Of a stretch of DNA of 64,000 nt, positions 8,109 to 17,142 are shown piece by piece; positions within the stretch are counted from its first letter, which is position 1, and the number at the start of each line of letters is the position of its first letter. The notes under the pieces are model-generated. The model did not search any database. It was given only the letters and a program-made list of their open reading frames with translations, and was not told where the DNA came from. Source of the DNA: Phycisphaerae bacterium (GTDB taxonomy: Bacteria; Planctomycetota; Phycisphaerae; UBA1845; UTPLA1); contig JAHBXN010000001.1 of the NCBI GenBank assembly GCA_019636475.1, positions 372,001 to 436,000 on the forward strand, read 5' to 3'. The translations under genes were made by a program, and so were the position numbers.

Positions 8109-9935
8109 ATGAACATACTCGGAATTTCCGCATTTTATCACGACAGCGCCGCCTGCCTCGTTCAGGACGGACGTATTGTGGCGGCCGCCCAGGAGGAACG
8201 ATTCACCCGCAAGAAGGCGGACGCGAGTTTTCCGCGCCACGCGATTGATTACTGCCTGAAGGAAGCCGGTCTTACGCCGGCCGATCTTCATCATGTCGCG
8301 TTTTATGACAAGCCGCTGCTCAAGTTTGAACGAATCCTTGAGACCTACTGTGCCTACGCGCCGAAGGGATTCCGGAGCTTTATTCAGGCGATCCCGCTCT
8401 GGGTCAAGGAAAAGCTCCATCTGCCGCGTGAGATGGATCATGGCCTCAAGGGCTACAAGGGCCGATATGTTTTTCCGGAGCATCACGAGTCGCATGCCGC
8501 GAGTGCCTTCTTCCCGTCACCCTTTGAGGAAGCCGCGATTCTGACGCTGGACGGCGTCGGAGAATGGGCGACCGCCGCATACGGATTCGGCCACGGCAAC
8601 CGGATCGAACTCACACACGAGATGCACTTTCCGCATTCCCTTGGAATGCTCTACAGCGCCATCACCTATTACACGGGATTCAAGGTGAATTCCGGTGAGT
8701 ACAAGGTCATGGGCCTGGCACCCTACGGCGATCCGAAATACAAGGATGTCATTCTCAGCGAGTTGATGGACCTTAAACCGGACGGTTCCCTTCGCCTTAA
8801 TATGGAGTACTTCAATTACTGCGAAGGGTTGACGATGACCAGCGAGAAGTTCCACAATCTTTTCGGCGGCCCGCCGCGCGAGATGGAGTCCATGCTCACT
8901 CAGAAGGACATGGACCTCGCAGCCTCCGTTCAGGCCGTTACCGAGGAGGCGATGTTGCGGGCCGCGCGTCACGTTCACAAAGAGACCGGCTCGAAAAATC
9001 TCTGTCTCGCGGGCGGTGTTGCTCTAAATTGCGTCGGCAACGGCGTCATTCTTCGCGAAGGACCTTTCGAGAATATCTGGATCCAGCCGGCGGCGGGCGA
9101 TGCCGGCGGCGCGCTCGGCGCAGCGCTGATGGTGTGGTATCAACTGCTGGGCAACCCACGAACGGTGGAGAGTCCGGACGCACAGCGCGGGTCGATTCTC
9201 GGCCCCGCGTTCGACAAGGGAACAACCCAGCGATTCCTGGACAAGGTCGGAGCAAAGTATCACTACTACGAAGACGAGAACGATGTGATCGAGATCGTCG
9301 CCAAAGCCATCGCTGACCAGAAGGTCATCGGTCACATGGCGGGCCGGATGGAATTCGGTCCGCGCGCGCTGGGCTCTCGCAGCATCATCGGGGATGCCCG
9401 TTCGCGCGAGATGCAGTCGGTCATGAACCTGAAGATCAAATTCCGCGAGTCGTTTCGTCCTTTCGCACCGTGCGTGCTGCGTGAGAACGTCAGCGAGTAT
9501 TTCGAAATGCGGGATAACGAAGACAGCCCCTATATGCTGCTTGTCGCGGATGTCCGCGAAGACAAGCGTCTGCCCTGTAATGGTGACCATCTCTGGGGCA
9601 TTGAGAAGCTCAAGCAGGTCCGAAGCGTTGTCCCGGCCATCACGCACGTCGACTATTCCGCCCGCGTCCAGACGGTGGACCCTATCCGACACCCCCGGCT
9701 CTACAAGGTAATGAAGCGCTTCAAGGAAATGTCCGGCTGTCCGGTCATTATCAATACGAGCTTCAATGTGCGCGGCGAACCGATCATCTGCGGCCCCGAC
9801 CACGCCTATCATTGCTTCATGGGGACGCACATCGACGTCCTGGTCATTGACAACTTCGTTCTTTTCAAAGAGGAACAGCCCAACAAGGACAAGCTTGATA
9901 ACGCGGAATACCTGAAGAAATTCCAGTTGGATTAA
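8109..9935 (+). CDS. Carbamoyltransferase, NodU/CmcH/SxtI family
   Basis: A 608-residue O-carbamoyltransferase. The N-terminal Kae1-like half opens with ILGISAFYHDSAACLV and contains the metal-binding histidines in FPEHHESHAASAFFPSPF (about residues 125-140); LCLAGGVALNCVGNG and AAGDAGGALGAAL follow. The C-terminal YrdC-like half has MEFGPRALGSRSII, ESFRPFAPCVL and INTSFNVRGEPIICGP. These enzymes build carbamoyl-adenylate from carbamoyl phosphate and ATP and transfer the carbamoyl group to a hydroxyl. ATG 8109 is chosen over the GTG at 8097 because MNILGISAFYHDSAA is the family N-terminus. It heads a three-gene set with an SxtJ and a DUF5989 protein, the sxtIJK order of saxitoxin clusters. 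The acceptor here is unknown; a surface glycan is plausible. Confidence 0.95.
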   Translation: MNILGISAFYHDSAACLVQDGRIVAAAQEERFTRKKADASFPRHAIDYCLKEAGLTPADLHHVAFYDKPLLKFERILETYCAYAPKGFRSFIQAIPLWVKEKLHLPREMDHGLKGYKGRYVFPEHHESHAASAFFPSPFEEAAILTLDGVGEWATAAYGFGHGNRIELTHEMHFPHSLGMLYSAITYYTGFKVNSGEYKVMGLAPYGDPKYKDVILSELMDLKPDGSLRLNMEYFNYCEGLTMTSEKFHNLFGGPPREMESMLTQKDMDLAASVQAVTEEAMLRAARHVHKETGSKNLCLAGGVALNCVGNGVILREGPFENIWIQPAAGDAGGALGAALMVWYQLLGNPRTVESPDAQRGSILGPAFDKGTTQRFLDKVGAKYHYYEDENDVIEIVAKAIADQKVIGHMAGRMEFGPRALGSRSIIGDARSREMQSVMNLKIKFRESFRPFAPCVLRENVSEYFEMRDNEDSPYMLLVADVREDKRLPCNGDHLWGIEKLKQVRSVVPAITHVDYSARVQTVDPIRHPRLYKVMKRFKEMSGCPVIINTSFNVRGEPIICGPDHAYHCFMGTHIDVLVIDNFVLFKEEQPNKDKLDNAEYLKKFQLD

Positions 9936-9970
9936 CCGCAGTACGGCGACACGACAGACGAGTTCCAGAT

Positions 9971-10414
9971 ATGTCCATGATGAAGATCGATTTCAACCCA
10001 ACCGCCCGCACGCTGAGAATCTTCGGATTGATCGGCCTGATGCTATTCCCGCTGCTGTCGCTCGCGGCGACGAAGGGTGTAATCATCTTTGCGATGCTCC
10101 CGGCAGCGGCAAACAGCGTGCTCGTCTGGGTCATGCTTGCTCTGGGCGCTTTCAGCGGCATTGGAGCGATCGCGGCGCCTGCGCTGCTTCGCCCCCTGTT
10201 CATCGGGATGTCCTTTATCGGAATTCCGATTGGCGCCGCCGTACTCTACGTGCTGCTTGCGATTACCTACTTCCTCGTCATTACGCCGATCTCCCTCATC
10301 TTCAAACTCATCGGCCGTGATGCGATGCAGCGCAAATTCGAACCGGCCGCCACGACCTACTGGATCAAACGAAAACCGATGACCGATGTGAAGCGATACT
10401 TCCGTCAGTTCTGA
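9971..10414 (+). CDS. SxtJ-family membrane protein
   Basis: A 147-residue protein with about four hydrophobic helices (FGLIGLMLFPLLSLAA; LVWVMLALGAFSGIGAIAAP; FIGMSFIGIPIGAAVLYVLLAITYFLV) and the SxtJ C-terminal signature: IGRDAMQRKFEPAATTYWIKRK. SxtJ is named from the saxitoxin cluster and its biochemical role is unknown. It begins 36 bases after the carbamoyltransferase and is followed 48 bases later by the DUF5989 gene, so the three are very likely one transcript. Two further ATGs occur at codons 3 and 4, so the exact start is uncertain by a few residues. Confidence 0.88.
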   Translation: MSMMKIDFNPTARTLRIFGLIGLMLFPLLSLAATKGVIIFAMLPAAANSVLVWVMLALGAFSGIGAIAAPALLRPLFIGMSFIGIPIGAAVLYVLLAITYFLVITPISLIFKLIGRDAMQRKFEPAATTYWIKRKPMTDVKRYFRQF

Positions 10415-10461
10415 AATTAAGAGTTCCACGTCCGCCAACCGTACACTTGCGGAGACGCACG

Positions 10462-10674
10462 ATGAGTCAGCAGCAGCCCCACGATCAAAATGAGTTTCTC
10501 CGCGAAGCCGAATCCGGCCGCACCGGCATTGTCGCGGAATTCATCGACTTCCTGAAACACAACAAGAAATGGTGGCTGTTGCCGATCCTGATTATCATCG
10601 TCAGCTTGATCGGCCTGGTCGCGCTGGCGGTCATTGCGCCGGCCGCTTCGCCGTTCATCTACACGATCTTCTAG
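10462..10674 (+). CDS. DUF5989 (SxtK-like) small membrane protein
   Basis: A 70-residue protein: about 30 polar residues (with EFIDFLKHNKKWWLLPI leading into the membrane) and one helix, LIIIVSLIGLVALAVIA, ending FIYTIF. This pattern, with KxNKKWWLLP before a single helix, is that of the short DUF5989 family which follows SxtJ in many bacteria and corresponds to SxtK. GGAG lies 8-12 nt upstream of the ATG at 10462; the frame is also open from a TTG at 10447. With the carbamoyltransferase and SxtJ it forms a conserved three-gene cassette; I infer that the two membrane proteins recruit the transferase to a membrane-bound acceptor. Confidence 0.85.
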   Translation: MSQQQPHDQNEFLREAESGRTGIVAEFIDFLKHNKKWWLLPILIIIVSLIGLVALAVIAPAASPFIYTIF

Positions 10675-10887
10675 ACGCTCGGCGATCGCGGACCCTTGAC
10701 CGACGACGCGAGCGATCCGGCCGCCGCGGATCAGCCGTGCGATACTGCCATTGCGTGCGATGGACTGCTTGATGGGTCGCATCGAGATCAAACGGCATTG
10801 CTTTCCTCGCAGGTGAATCGTGATACACTGCCCGATGTGGCGGTTCACGCGCATCGCGAGTGGCCGCCGCGAGATACCTCTGCACGG

Positions 10888-12696
10888 ATGCAACCCATGA
10901 TTCTTAATATCGCGCACGTCACTCACGAGGCCGTCGTAAAGATCGGTGGCATCGGGACCGTCCTCGAAGGCCTGATCACTTCGGAGGATTACGACGCCGC
11001 GGTTGACCGGACGCTTCTGATCTGTCCGCTCTTCACGCGGGAAGGCGGAGTCGATTCCCGCCTGGGCGAGCACGGCGACGTGCTTTATTCCTCGATAGAC
11101 GGGCGAACCAGCGATCCCCATTCCCATGACTTCCGTGAGATCGAACACCGATTCTTTGTGCGCATTGTTTACGGTCGGCGACTGCTTCGCGATCCGCTCA
11201 CCGGACGCGAAGCGCGGCCGGAGGTGGCGCTGATCGATGTCGGCCATATGAATACGCTGGAAGTGGATGGCTTCAAGAAGCGATTGTACGACCACTTCGG
11301 GATCGATTCGCGACGATACGAGGACAGTTGGGATTATGAACAGTACGTGCGGCTCGCCGAACCGGCGCTGGCCGTCGTTCGCGCCCTCGGTTTGAACACG
11401 GGCACCCAGCAGTGCGCCATCATCGGGCATGAGTTCATGGGCATGCCGACGGCGCTTTGCGCGAAATCTCATCCCGAATGGAACATGCGCACGGCGTATC
11501 ACGCACACGAGGTGCCAACGGCACGCAAGATCGTCGAGGAGCATCCGGCCCATGACACCATGTTTTACAATGTGCTGAAAAAAGGCGCTGAGCAGGGCCT
11601 GCAATTCGCCGATCTCTTCGGCGATCAGTTCGGCTACTACCGGCACGCCCTGGCGGAAGCCAGCCGGCACCTCGATGTCACCTTGGCCGTTGGAGATTAT
11701 GTCAGTCTCGAGCTGAAGCTCCTGTCGCCGGCCATGGACGCCGACAAAATCAAGCTCGTCTATAACGGCATTCCAGCCTACGAGCTGTCACGGGACGAGG
11801 CCGCCGCCAGCAAGCGCCGCCTGCAGGATTACGCCGAAAAGCTGCTCGGAGATCGCCCCGATTATATTTTCACTCATGTCACTCGAATGACACTCAGCAA
11901 GGGCCTGTGGCAGGATGTCTGCCTGATGAACCACATCGAGCAGGCGTTTCGAAAACTCGGAAAAACAGCTGTGCTGTTCGTGCTCTCCACGGAAATCGGC
12001 GGCCCGCGCCGGCAGGAGGACATACTGAGAATAGAGTCAGAATGGGATTGGCCGGTCGCTCACCGCGAAGGCTTGCCCGATCTCACCGGCGGCGAAGCCC
12101 TTTTCTATCAGCATGTGCAATCCTTCAACGCCCGCGCGCGGCAGTGCAAGATCATTTTCATCAACCAATTCGGATTCGATCACCTCACCTGCGGACGACG
12201 AATTCCCGAAGACATGCGATTCCAGGATATTCGGCGTGGCAGCGATGTCGAATTCGGCCTGTCAATCTATGAGCCATTCGGGATCGCACAGGTCGAGGCA
12301 TTGTCGTTCGGATCGATCTGCGTGATGAGTAGCGCCTGCGGATGCCGTTTCTTTGCCGAGAAGGCTGCCGGACCCGAGGGCTCACCGAATATCATTGTCG
12401 CGGACTACACCGACTACCGCGCCGAGCCGGACACGATCGAAGGCTTCAAGAGCCTGACGAGGGAAGCACGCCACGCCTTCGCCGAAAGCGTCGCGGAAGA
12501 CGCCGCGCAGAGGATTCTGCGGCGACTCCCACGCACCCCTGAGGAGAAAGCGGCCTTCCTGAAGCGCGGCGCGGAATTGGCCCATCGAATGAGCTGGGAT
12601 GTGGTTGCTCGGGACTATTTCCTGCCTGCCGTCCGTCCCCCCCTGCCGACGGACACCTCGCCGACTCGGCCACTGCACTCCGCCGGCGCAAAGTAG
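10888..12696 (+). CDS. Glycogen/starch-synthase-like GT-B glycosyltransferase
   Basis: A 602-residue enzyme with a GT-B fold. The N-terminal motif NIAHVTHEAVVKIGGIGTVLEGL matches the K-x-G-G-(L/I)-G nucleotide-sugar site of glycogen synthases. The C-terminal half has VYNGIPAYEL, THVTRMTLSKGLWQD and the E-x7-E pair in SIYEPFGIAQVEALSFGSICV. It probably extends an alpha-glucan from ADP- or UDP-glucose; which donor cannot be told. The frame is open back to 10696, but ATG 10888 (or 10897) is preferred because the family motif starts immediately after. The 213 bases between the DUF5989 gene and this start hold no other gene. It may be cotranscribed with the cassette upstream. Confidence 0.82.
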   Translation: MQPMILNIAHVTHEAVVKIGGIGTVLEGLITSEDYDAAVDRTLLICPLFTREGGVDSRLGEHGDVLYSSIDGRTSDPHSHDFREIEHRFFVRIVYGRRLLRDPLTGREARPEVALIDVGHMNTLEVDGFKKRLYDHFGIDSRRYEDSWDYEQYVRLAEPALAVVRALGLNTGTQQCAIIGHEFMGMPTALCAKSHPEWNMRTAYHAHEVPTARKIVEEHPAHDTMFYNVLKKGAEQGLQFADLFGDQFGYYRHALAEASRHLDVTLAVGDYVSLELKLLSPAMDADKIKLVYNGIPAYELSRDEAAASKRRLQDYAEKLLGDRPDYIFTHVTRMTLSKGLWQDVCLMNHIEQAFRKLGKTAVLFVLSTEIGGPRRQEDILRIESEWDWPVAHREGLPDLTGGEALFYQHVQSFNARARQCKIIFINQFGFDHLTCGRRIPEDMRFQDIRRGSDVEFGLSIYEPFGIAQVEALSFGSICVMSSACGCRFFAEKAAGPEGSPNIIVADYTDYRAEPDTIEGFKSLTREARHAFAESVAEDAAQRILRRLPRTPEEKAAFLKRGAELAHRMSWDVVARDYFLPAVRPPLPTDTSPTRPLHSAGAK

Positions 12697-12891
12697 CCCC
12701 GCACGCGCGGATCTGCGCCGCGCCAAGCTCGATTATCACACCACAGAGGAACTTTTTCCGCGTTTCCGCGTCTGATGGTTTCGAGGCTTCGGGCGGCTGT
12801 CCATTAGCCGACAGACGGCCCGGCCACCAATGAACAGAAGCCGACCATCCGGTTGGAGCATGTCGTTCCGACCCAGACGAAAGGGAAACCC

Positions 12892-15258
12892 ATGATCCCG
12901 ACTCAGCGAAAAACCGCATCGACTTCGCTCGTAATCCTGATCTGCGCCGCCGCGGCGCACTGCTTGCCCCTATCGGTGGCTCACGCCAACGGCCTGATTA
13001 TCAGTCCCATCAGTGAGTCCGCTGTCGCAACATCGCCACCGGAGCGTCGCCCCATTCATTCATGGATGCCCTTCCAGATAAAGAACCAGATCGTCGACGT
13101 GACAATCACTGAAGCGGTCGCGGAGTCAACAGTTGAGCAGGTCTTCGTGAACCGGAGCGGCAGCCCTCAGGAAGGACAATACCTCTTCCCGATCGCTGAG
13201 AATGCCGGCGTTCATCGATTCACAATGTGGATGAACGGCAAGGAAGTCGTCGGCGAGATGCTTGATGCCGATCGGGCGCGGAGCATTTACGAATCCATCG
13301 TGAGCCGAACACGCGATCCCGGTCTGCTGCAATTCGCCGGCCGCGGATTGATTCAAGCAAAAGTGTTTCCCATCCCGCCCAACGGAGAATGTCGAATCAA
13401 GCTGAAGTATACGGAGCCCGTCACGATTGACAGCGGCCTGGCGTCGTACCGATTTCCACTTGGATCAGCCGGCGGCCGGTTTGAGCCGATCGAGCAATTC
13501 TCCCTGCGCGCGACGGTTCGAACGGAGCGTCCGCTGATCAGCGTGTTCAGCGCCTCGGACCAGTGCAGCGTAGATCGCCGAAGCGAGAAAGAGATCGTCG
13601 TCAGCATCGAGAGACAGCGACACGCACCTGAGTCGGATTTTCAATTGTTTGCACAACTTGGCATGGACGCATTCGGCCTCTCCATGCTGCCCTATCGAAT
13701 GGGCGAGGATGAGGGATTTTTCATGGCGAGAATTTCGCCGCGCGTCACCAGTCGCGACGACGCGATCCAACCGAAAAATATCTGTTTCGTGCTGGACACT
13801 TCCGGAAGCATGGCAGATTCGAACAAGATCGCGCAGGCACGCAAAGCCATGCAATTCTGCGTGACCAATCTGCATCCGGAGGATCGCTTCAATGTCATCA
13901 CATTTTCGACGGAAATTCGCTCGTTTCGCGAAAGTTGGGCCATCGCCACGGACGCGGAGAGAAACGCCGCGTGCCAGTTCATCGATCGGGCGAGCGCCGT
14001 CGGCGGAACGGACATCAACGCCGCCCTGGCGCGCGCATTGTCGATGCGACCGACCCGGTCCGAAACTGACGGCGCAACCGAGGCCTGGAAAAACAACCCC
14101 TACCTCATTGTCTTCATTACCGATGGAGAGCCAACCGTCGGAGTCACCAACCTGGACGAAATCCTCGCCAACGCGGCAGCGGCCAACGTCGGCAAATCCG
14201 CACGCATCTTCTCACTCGGTGTTGGATTTCAGGTCAACACCAAGTTGCTCGACCGCCTTTCAGACGACAACGGCGGCACGCGCGATTACGTCACACCGGA
14301 TGAGAATCTGGAATTGAAGATCTCCGCGTTTTACACGAAGCTCGCGAACCCCGTGCTATCGGATGTTTCGCTGGCCTTTGATGGAGTCTCGGTCCAGGAC
14401 TTGTATCCGCGCCAGATTCCCGATCTCTTCCACGGCGGCGAGATCGTCGTCGTCGGTCGATACAGCGGCGCCAAAGAGTCGCAGCAGATAAGACTTTCAG
14501 GCACTGCACGTGGTGAAAAGCGTTCCTACAACTACGCGTGCCGCTTTCCGACTCAGGATTCTCGCAACGAATTCCTGCCCAGATTCTGGGCGATGCGAAA
14601 GATCGGCTTTCTGCTCGATGAGTTGCGGCTTCACGGCGATAACCTCGAGATCAGGAACGAGGTCATCCGCCTGAGCAAGCTTTACGGCATTCTCACGCCA
14701 TATACCAGCTTTCTTGTTCAGGAAGACGAGCATCTCGCGTTGCGCGAAGACCGAGCCCCCGTCGGCGGCCGAGCGGCGACCCCTCAAATGCGGCAGATGA
14801 GAGAGTCGAAGGACGACGAATACGCTGCGGCGGCAAGAGGACAGGCGGCGGCCGTCGGTAAGGAATCCAACAAGCAATCTCAGGTGAACTACATCTTCCG
14901 TGGCTTGGCATGCGATGCCGCCACCCAGCAGGAATCGGTGCTGATTGACAGCAATCGAGACAACCAGGGTCGTCGCCTCATCAACTTCGTCGGTCCGCGC
15001 ACGTTCTACCTCGAAGACGGCAGGTGGGTGGATGCCACCTATGACGGCAAGGCCGAGACTGTAAAGGTGGTGATTTACTCAAAAGACTATTTCGACCTGA
15101 TTAACACGCACAGGGAGTTGGCGAGCTGCTTCGCACAAAGTGAACGGGTGGTCGTGAAATGCGGCGGCAAATTCATTGAAACGGTGTTGCCGTCGACGCA
15201 GAAGGCCGAACCCCCATCCGATGGAAAAAATGGAGAGATCAAACCGACCGGCGCGTGA
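12892..15258 (+). CDS. Secreted VIT and von Willebrand factor A domain protein
   Basis: A 788-residue exported protein. The signal peptide (SLVILICAAAAHCLPLSVAHA) ends near residue 32. A VIT domain follows at about residues 40-175 (NQIVDVTITEAVAESTVEQVF, then LIQAKVFPIPPNGECRIKLKYTEPV). A VWA domain runs at about 290-460 with an intact MIDAS motif, DTSGSMADS, and the later IVFITDGEPTVG. VIT/VWA proteins, related to inter-alpha-trypsin inhibitor heavy chain, bind metal-dependent ligands and are common and unexplained in planctomycetes. The C-terminal 200 residues show no known domain and no LPxTG or PEP-type anchor. AAAGGGA lies 8 nt upstream of ATG 12892, deciding it over 12853. Likely periplasmic or surface scaffolding. 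Confidence 0.9.
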   Translation: MIPTQRKTASTSLVILICAAAAHCLPLSVAHANGLIISPISESAVATSPPERRPIHSWMPFQIKNQIVDVTITEAVAESTVEQVFVNRSGSPQEGQYLFPIAENAGVHRFTMWMNGKEVVGEMLDADRARSIYESIVSRTRDPGLLQFAGRGLIQAKVFPIPPNGECRIKLKYTEPVTIDSGLASYRFPLGSAGGRFEPIEQFSLRATVRTERPLISVFSASDQCSVDRRSEKEIVVSIERQRHAPESDFQLFAQLGMDAFGLSMLPYRMGEDEGFFMARISPRVTSRDDAIQPKNICFVLDTSGSMADSNKIAQARKAMQFCVTNLHPEDRFNVITFSTEIRSFRESWAIATDAERNAACQFIDRASAVGGTDINAALARALSMRPTRSETDGATEAWKNNPYLIVFITDGEPTVGVTNLDEILANAAAANVGKSARIFSLGVGFQVNTKLLDRLSDDNGGTRDYVTPDENLELKISAFYTKLANPVLSDVSLAFDGVSVQDLYPRQIPDLFHGGEIVVVGRYSGAKESQQIRLSGTARGEKRSYNYACRFPTQDSRNEFLPRFWAMRKIGFLLDELRLHGDNLEIRNEVIRLSKLYGILTPYTSFLVQEDEHLALREDRAPVGGRAATPQMRQMRESKDDEYAAAARGQAAAVGKESNKQSQVNYIFRGLACDAATQQESVLIDSNRDNQGRRLINFVGPRTFYLEDGRWVDATYDGKAETVKVVIYSKDYFDLINTHRELASCFAQSERVVVKCGGKFIETVLPSTQKAEPPSDGKNGEIKPTGA

Positions 15259-15281
15259 ATCGCCACACGATCGGCCACCGA

Positions 15282-15372
15282 CCGGCAAGCCTCACGCTGA
15301 GTCGCCCAATAGCAAAGAATGACGACATTGTCCGTTCCTGGGTGAAAGAAAAGCGAGTGTGGGGCTTGCCGG
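15282..15372 (+). ncRNA. Long RNA hairpin in the intergenic leader
   Basis: Bases 15282-15298 pair with 15356-15372 over 17 consecutive positions; two of these pairs are G-U wobbles, at 15292/15362 and 15296/15358. The wobbles work only in plus-strand RNA, since the minus strand would have A-C mismatches. That favours an RNA structure over a DNA transposon end. The loop is 57 bases. The element lies between the VIT/VWA gene and the secreted protein at 15507, so it may be a structured leader, a 3' UTR element or a small RNA. No T run follows. Confidence 0.45.
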
Positions 15373-15506
15373 GGCGCAACGACCGCGTAACTATCGGACA
15401 TGCTCGCGTTGAGCCGGCCACTCGTGCGGGGTATATTCATGGAAGGCTGGGCCAGGGCTACTTGGGGCTCATTCCGTCGTTATGCAGTTCACCTCGGAGA
15501 AAACAA

Positions 15507-16772
15507 ATGACACGACGAGCGTTCACACCCGTTGTCACCGTCTTCTCAATGATCCTGGTCGCACCAATCAGTTTGAACGCTCAGGACAAGCACGCCGAAG
15601 TCAGCAGAAGTCATCACGCGCCGAGCCGGCCCGGATCTTCCGTCGCGAGCGATCGGTCCCAGGCGGGACTTGGTCCTGAGGCGGCTCGATGGGCATGGGG
15701 TCCCGAAGAAGCTCGGCGTGCTGAGACAAACGACCTGATGACGATTGCAACCAATATGTATCGCCTCGACCATGAAGAAGCTCGCAACGTCGAAAAGGCC
15801 ATCATTGTTGCGATGGATTCTCGCTGGAGTGATGCGAATGACGATTCGAAATTCGGACTGATGCTTCAGCGTCGCGCGGATCTGTTTTCGAAGATCGTCA
15901 ATGGCAGTCCCGAGGGCATGAATCAGGCGAGCCTGGACAAACTATTGAATGAGAATCCCGATTTTAAGTCCGTGAATGACAGCTGCCAGGAGTATGAGAA
16001 ATCTCGACCACTGAATCTGGCCGAATTTCTGCCTCAGATCGAAACTTTCATCCCCTACGAAAAAGTCAGCGACGCGAGGGCCAACTGGGCCGCGAATTCC
16101 GCACGACTAGACCACCTCCCGATTCAGAATCGGACCCTCCTCGCCCAAGCCAAAGCCGGCAGCTACGAGGCGGTCCTGGCTGCCAATGAGGCAACCTACC
16201 CGGGCTACGTCGTACCGCCCGCGAAACCCGATGGGGCACGCAGCCGACAGTTTATCCGAAAGGAGAATATTCAAACTCAGCGCACTGCAATCACCCAACA
16301 CGCCGAAGCCGCGCCGCCACCGAAACAGACCCAGGCAAATTCGGCCGCGCCACGCCCGATTTCCGCGACGGCGAACAGCGAACCGAAGAAGGCACCGCCC
16401 GTCGCCGTTGCAGCGACGGCAAAGCCCGCACCGGCGCCGGTTGTCCCGACCGTGCCGCCGCGCCCCCTGACGGAATGGGAGAAATTCGTCATGGATTTCA
16501 TCGAGAAGAACCAATTGACCGAAACCCAGAAGAATGCCGCCCTGGCGATTTTGCGCGATATGACAAATCGTGCAAATCAACTTCACAAATCCAACGAATC
16601 GCGAATCAAGGCAGCCGACGCCATTAAAGATCCGCGCCAGCGAACCGAGAAACTGAAGGAAATCAGCGCCCCCATCGACGCACTTTTCGGCCGACTGGTT
16701 GCACGCCTCGAAAACCTGCTGACCGCAGCGCAGCGTGAACAGTACGAGGCGAGCAAGAAACCAAAGAGATAA
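15507..16772 (+). CDS. Secreted protein of a local paralogous family (member A)
   Basis: A 421-residue exported protein of unknown function. Signal peptide: FTPVVTVFSMILVAPISLNAQ. Residues 60-240 are helical, with repeated Asn- and Leu-rich segments; residues 250-325 are a Pro/Ala-rich linker. The last 95 residues form a helical module starting W-E-K-F-V-x2-F, with ETQKNAALAILRDM, ISAPID and LLTAAQREQ. The same module ends the proteins at 17143-18288 and 32142-33461. The L-T-x-x-Q sequence recalls the LTxxQ motif of periplasmic stress proteins such as Spy and CpxP, but overall similarity is not shown. CGGAG 7 nt before the ATG sets the start; a longer frame to 15255 has no signal peptide. Confidence 0.75.
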   Translation: MTRRAFTPVVTVFSMILVAPISLNAQDKHAEVSRSHHAPSRPGSSVASDRSQAGLGPEAARWAWGPEEARRAETNDLMTIATNMYRLDHEEARNVEKAIIVAMDSRWSDANDDSKFGLMLQRRADLFSKIVNGSPEGMNQASLDKLLNENPDFKSVNDSCQEYEKSRPLNLAEFLPQIETFIPYEKVSDARANWAANSARLDHLPIQNRTLLAQAKAGSYEAVLAANEATYPGYVVPPAKPDGARSRQFIRKENIQTQRTAITQHAEAAPPPKQTQANSAAPRPISATANSEPKKAPPVAVAATAKPAPAPVVPTVPPRPLTEWEKFVMDFIEKNQLTETQKNAALAILRDMTNRANQLHKSNESRIKAADAIKDPRQRTEKLKEISAPIDALFGRLVARLENLLTAAQREQYEASKKPKR

Positions 16773-16818
16773 GCCGGAACGGAAGACGGTACCTCTGCGG
16801 TATTCAACTTTCGGGCAC

Positions 16819-16834
16819 TGCCGGAGCACCGGCA
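16819..16834. other. Perfect short hairpin after member A
   Basis: TGCCGG, AGCA, CCGGCA, 47 bases after the stop of the gene ending at 16772. There is no T run, so it is only a possible Rho-type or RNA-stability element. The gap 16773-17142 otherwise holds only the hairpin at 17095-17112. Confidence 0.3.
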
Positions 16835-17094
16835 AATCACGTCGGCTGTTAGTCCAACTCCGGACGCCACTTACGCGAAACCAACTCGCTCTCAGTGTCG
16901 CCGAGGCAGCCTTGTCTTCCACGCAGCCCTTCAATTCTCGTTTTCTTTGAAATACGCCGCAGCGGATAACGTTAAGCAAGTCGGGTGAGTGCTGCGCGCC
17001 GACCAAGTGCGGAATTCGCCCGGATCAACTCTTGCCGGCTCTTTCGGGCGGGGTTCGTGTTGTCGCTGAGTTGGCGAGCGGATATCTTAACTGA

Positions 17095-17112
17095 CCGCGT
17101 TTCGCGGGTTTT
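17095..17112 (+). terminator. Short GC hairpin with T tract upstream of member B
   Basis: CCGCG (17095-17099), TTT, CGCGG (17103-17107), then GTTTT. It sits 31 bases before the ATG at 17143, so it may terminate upstream transcription or act as an attenuator in the leader of the next gene. Confidence 0.3.
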
Positions 17113-17142
17113 CTGCACCGTCATCAGATCGAGGAAGATCGC

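Noticed and set aside
10417-11670. 417-codon minus-strand frame
   Set aside because: Antisense to the DUF5989 and glycogen-synthase-like genes, which have clear motifs.
15282-15372. Miniature transposon with 17-base terminal inverted repeats
   Set aside because: Two positions pair only as G-U in plus-strand RNA, and no target-site duplication flanks the arms, so an RNA structure fits better.
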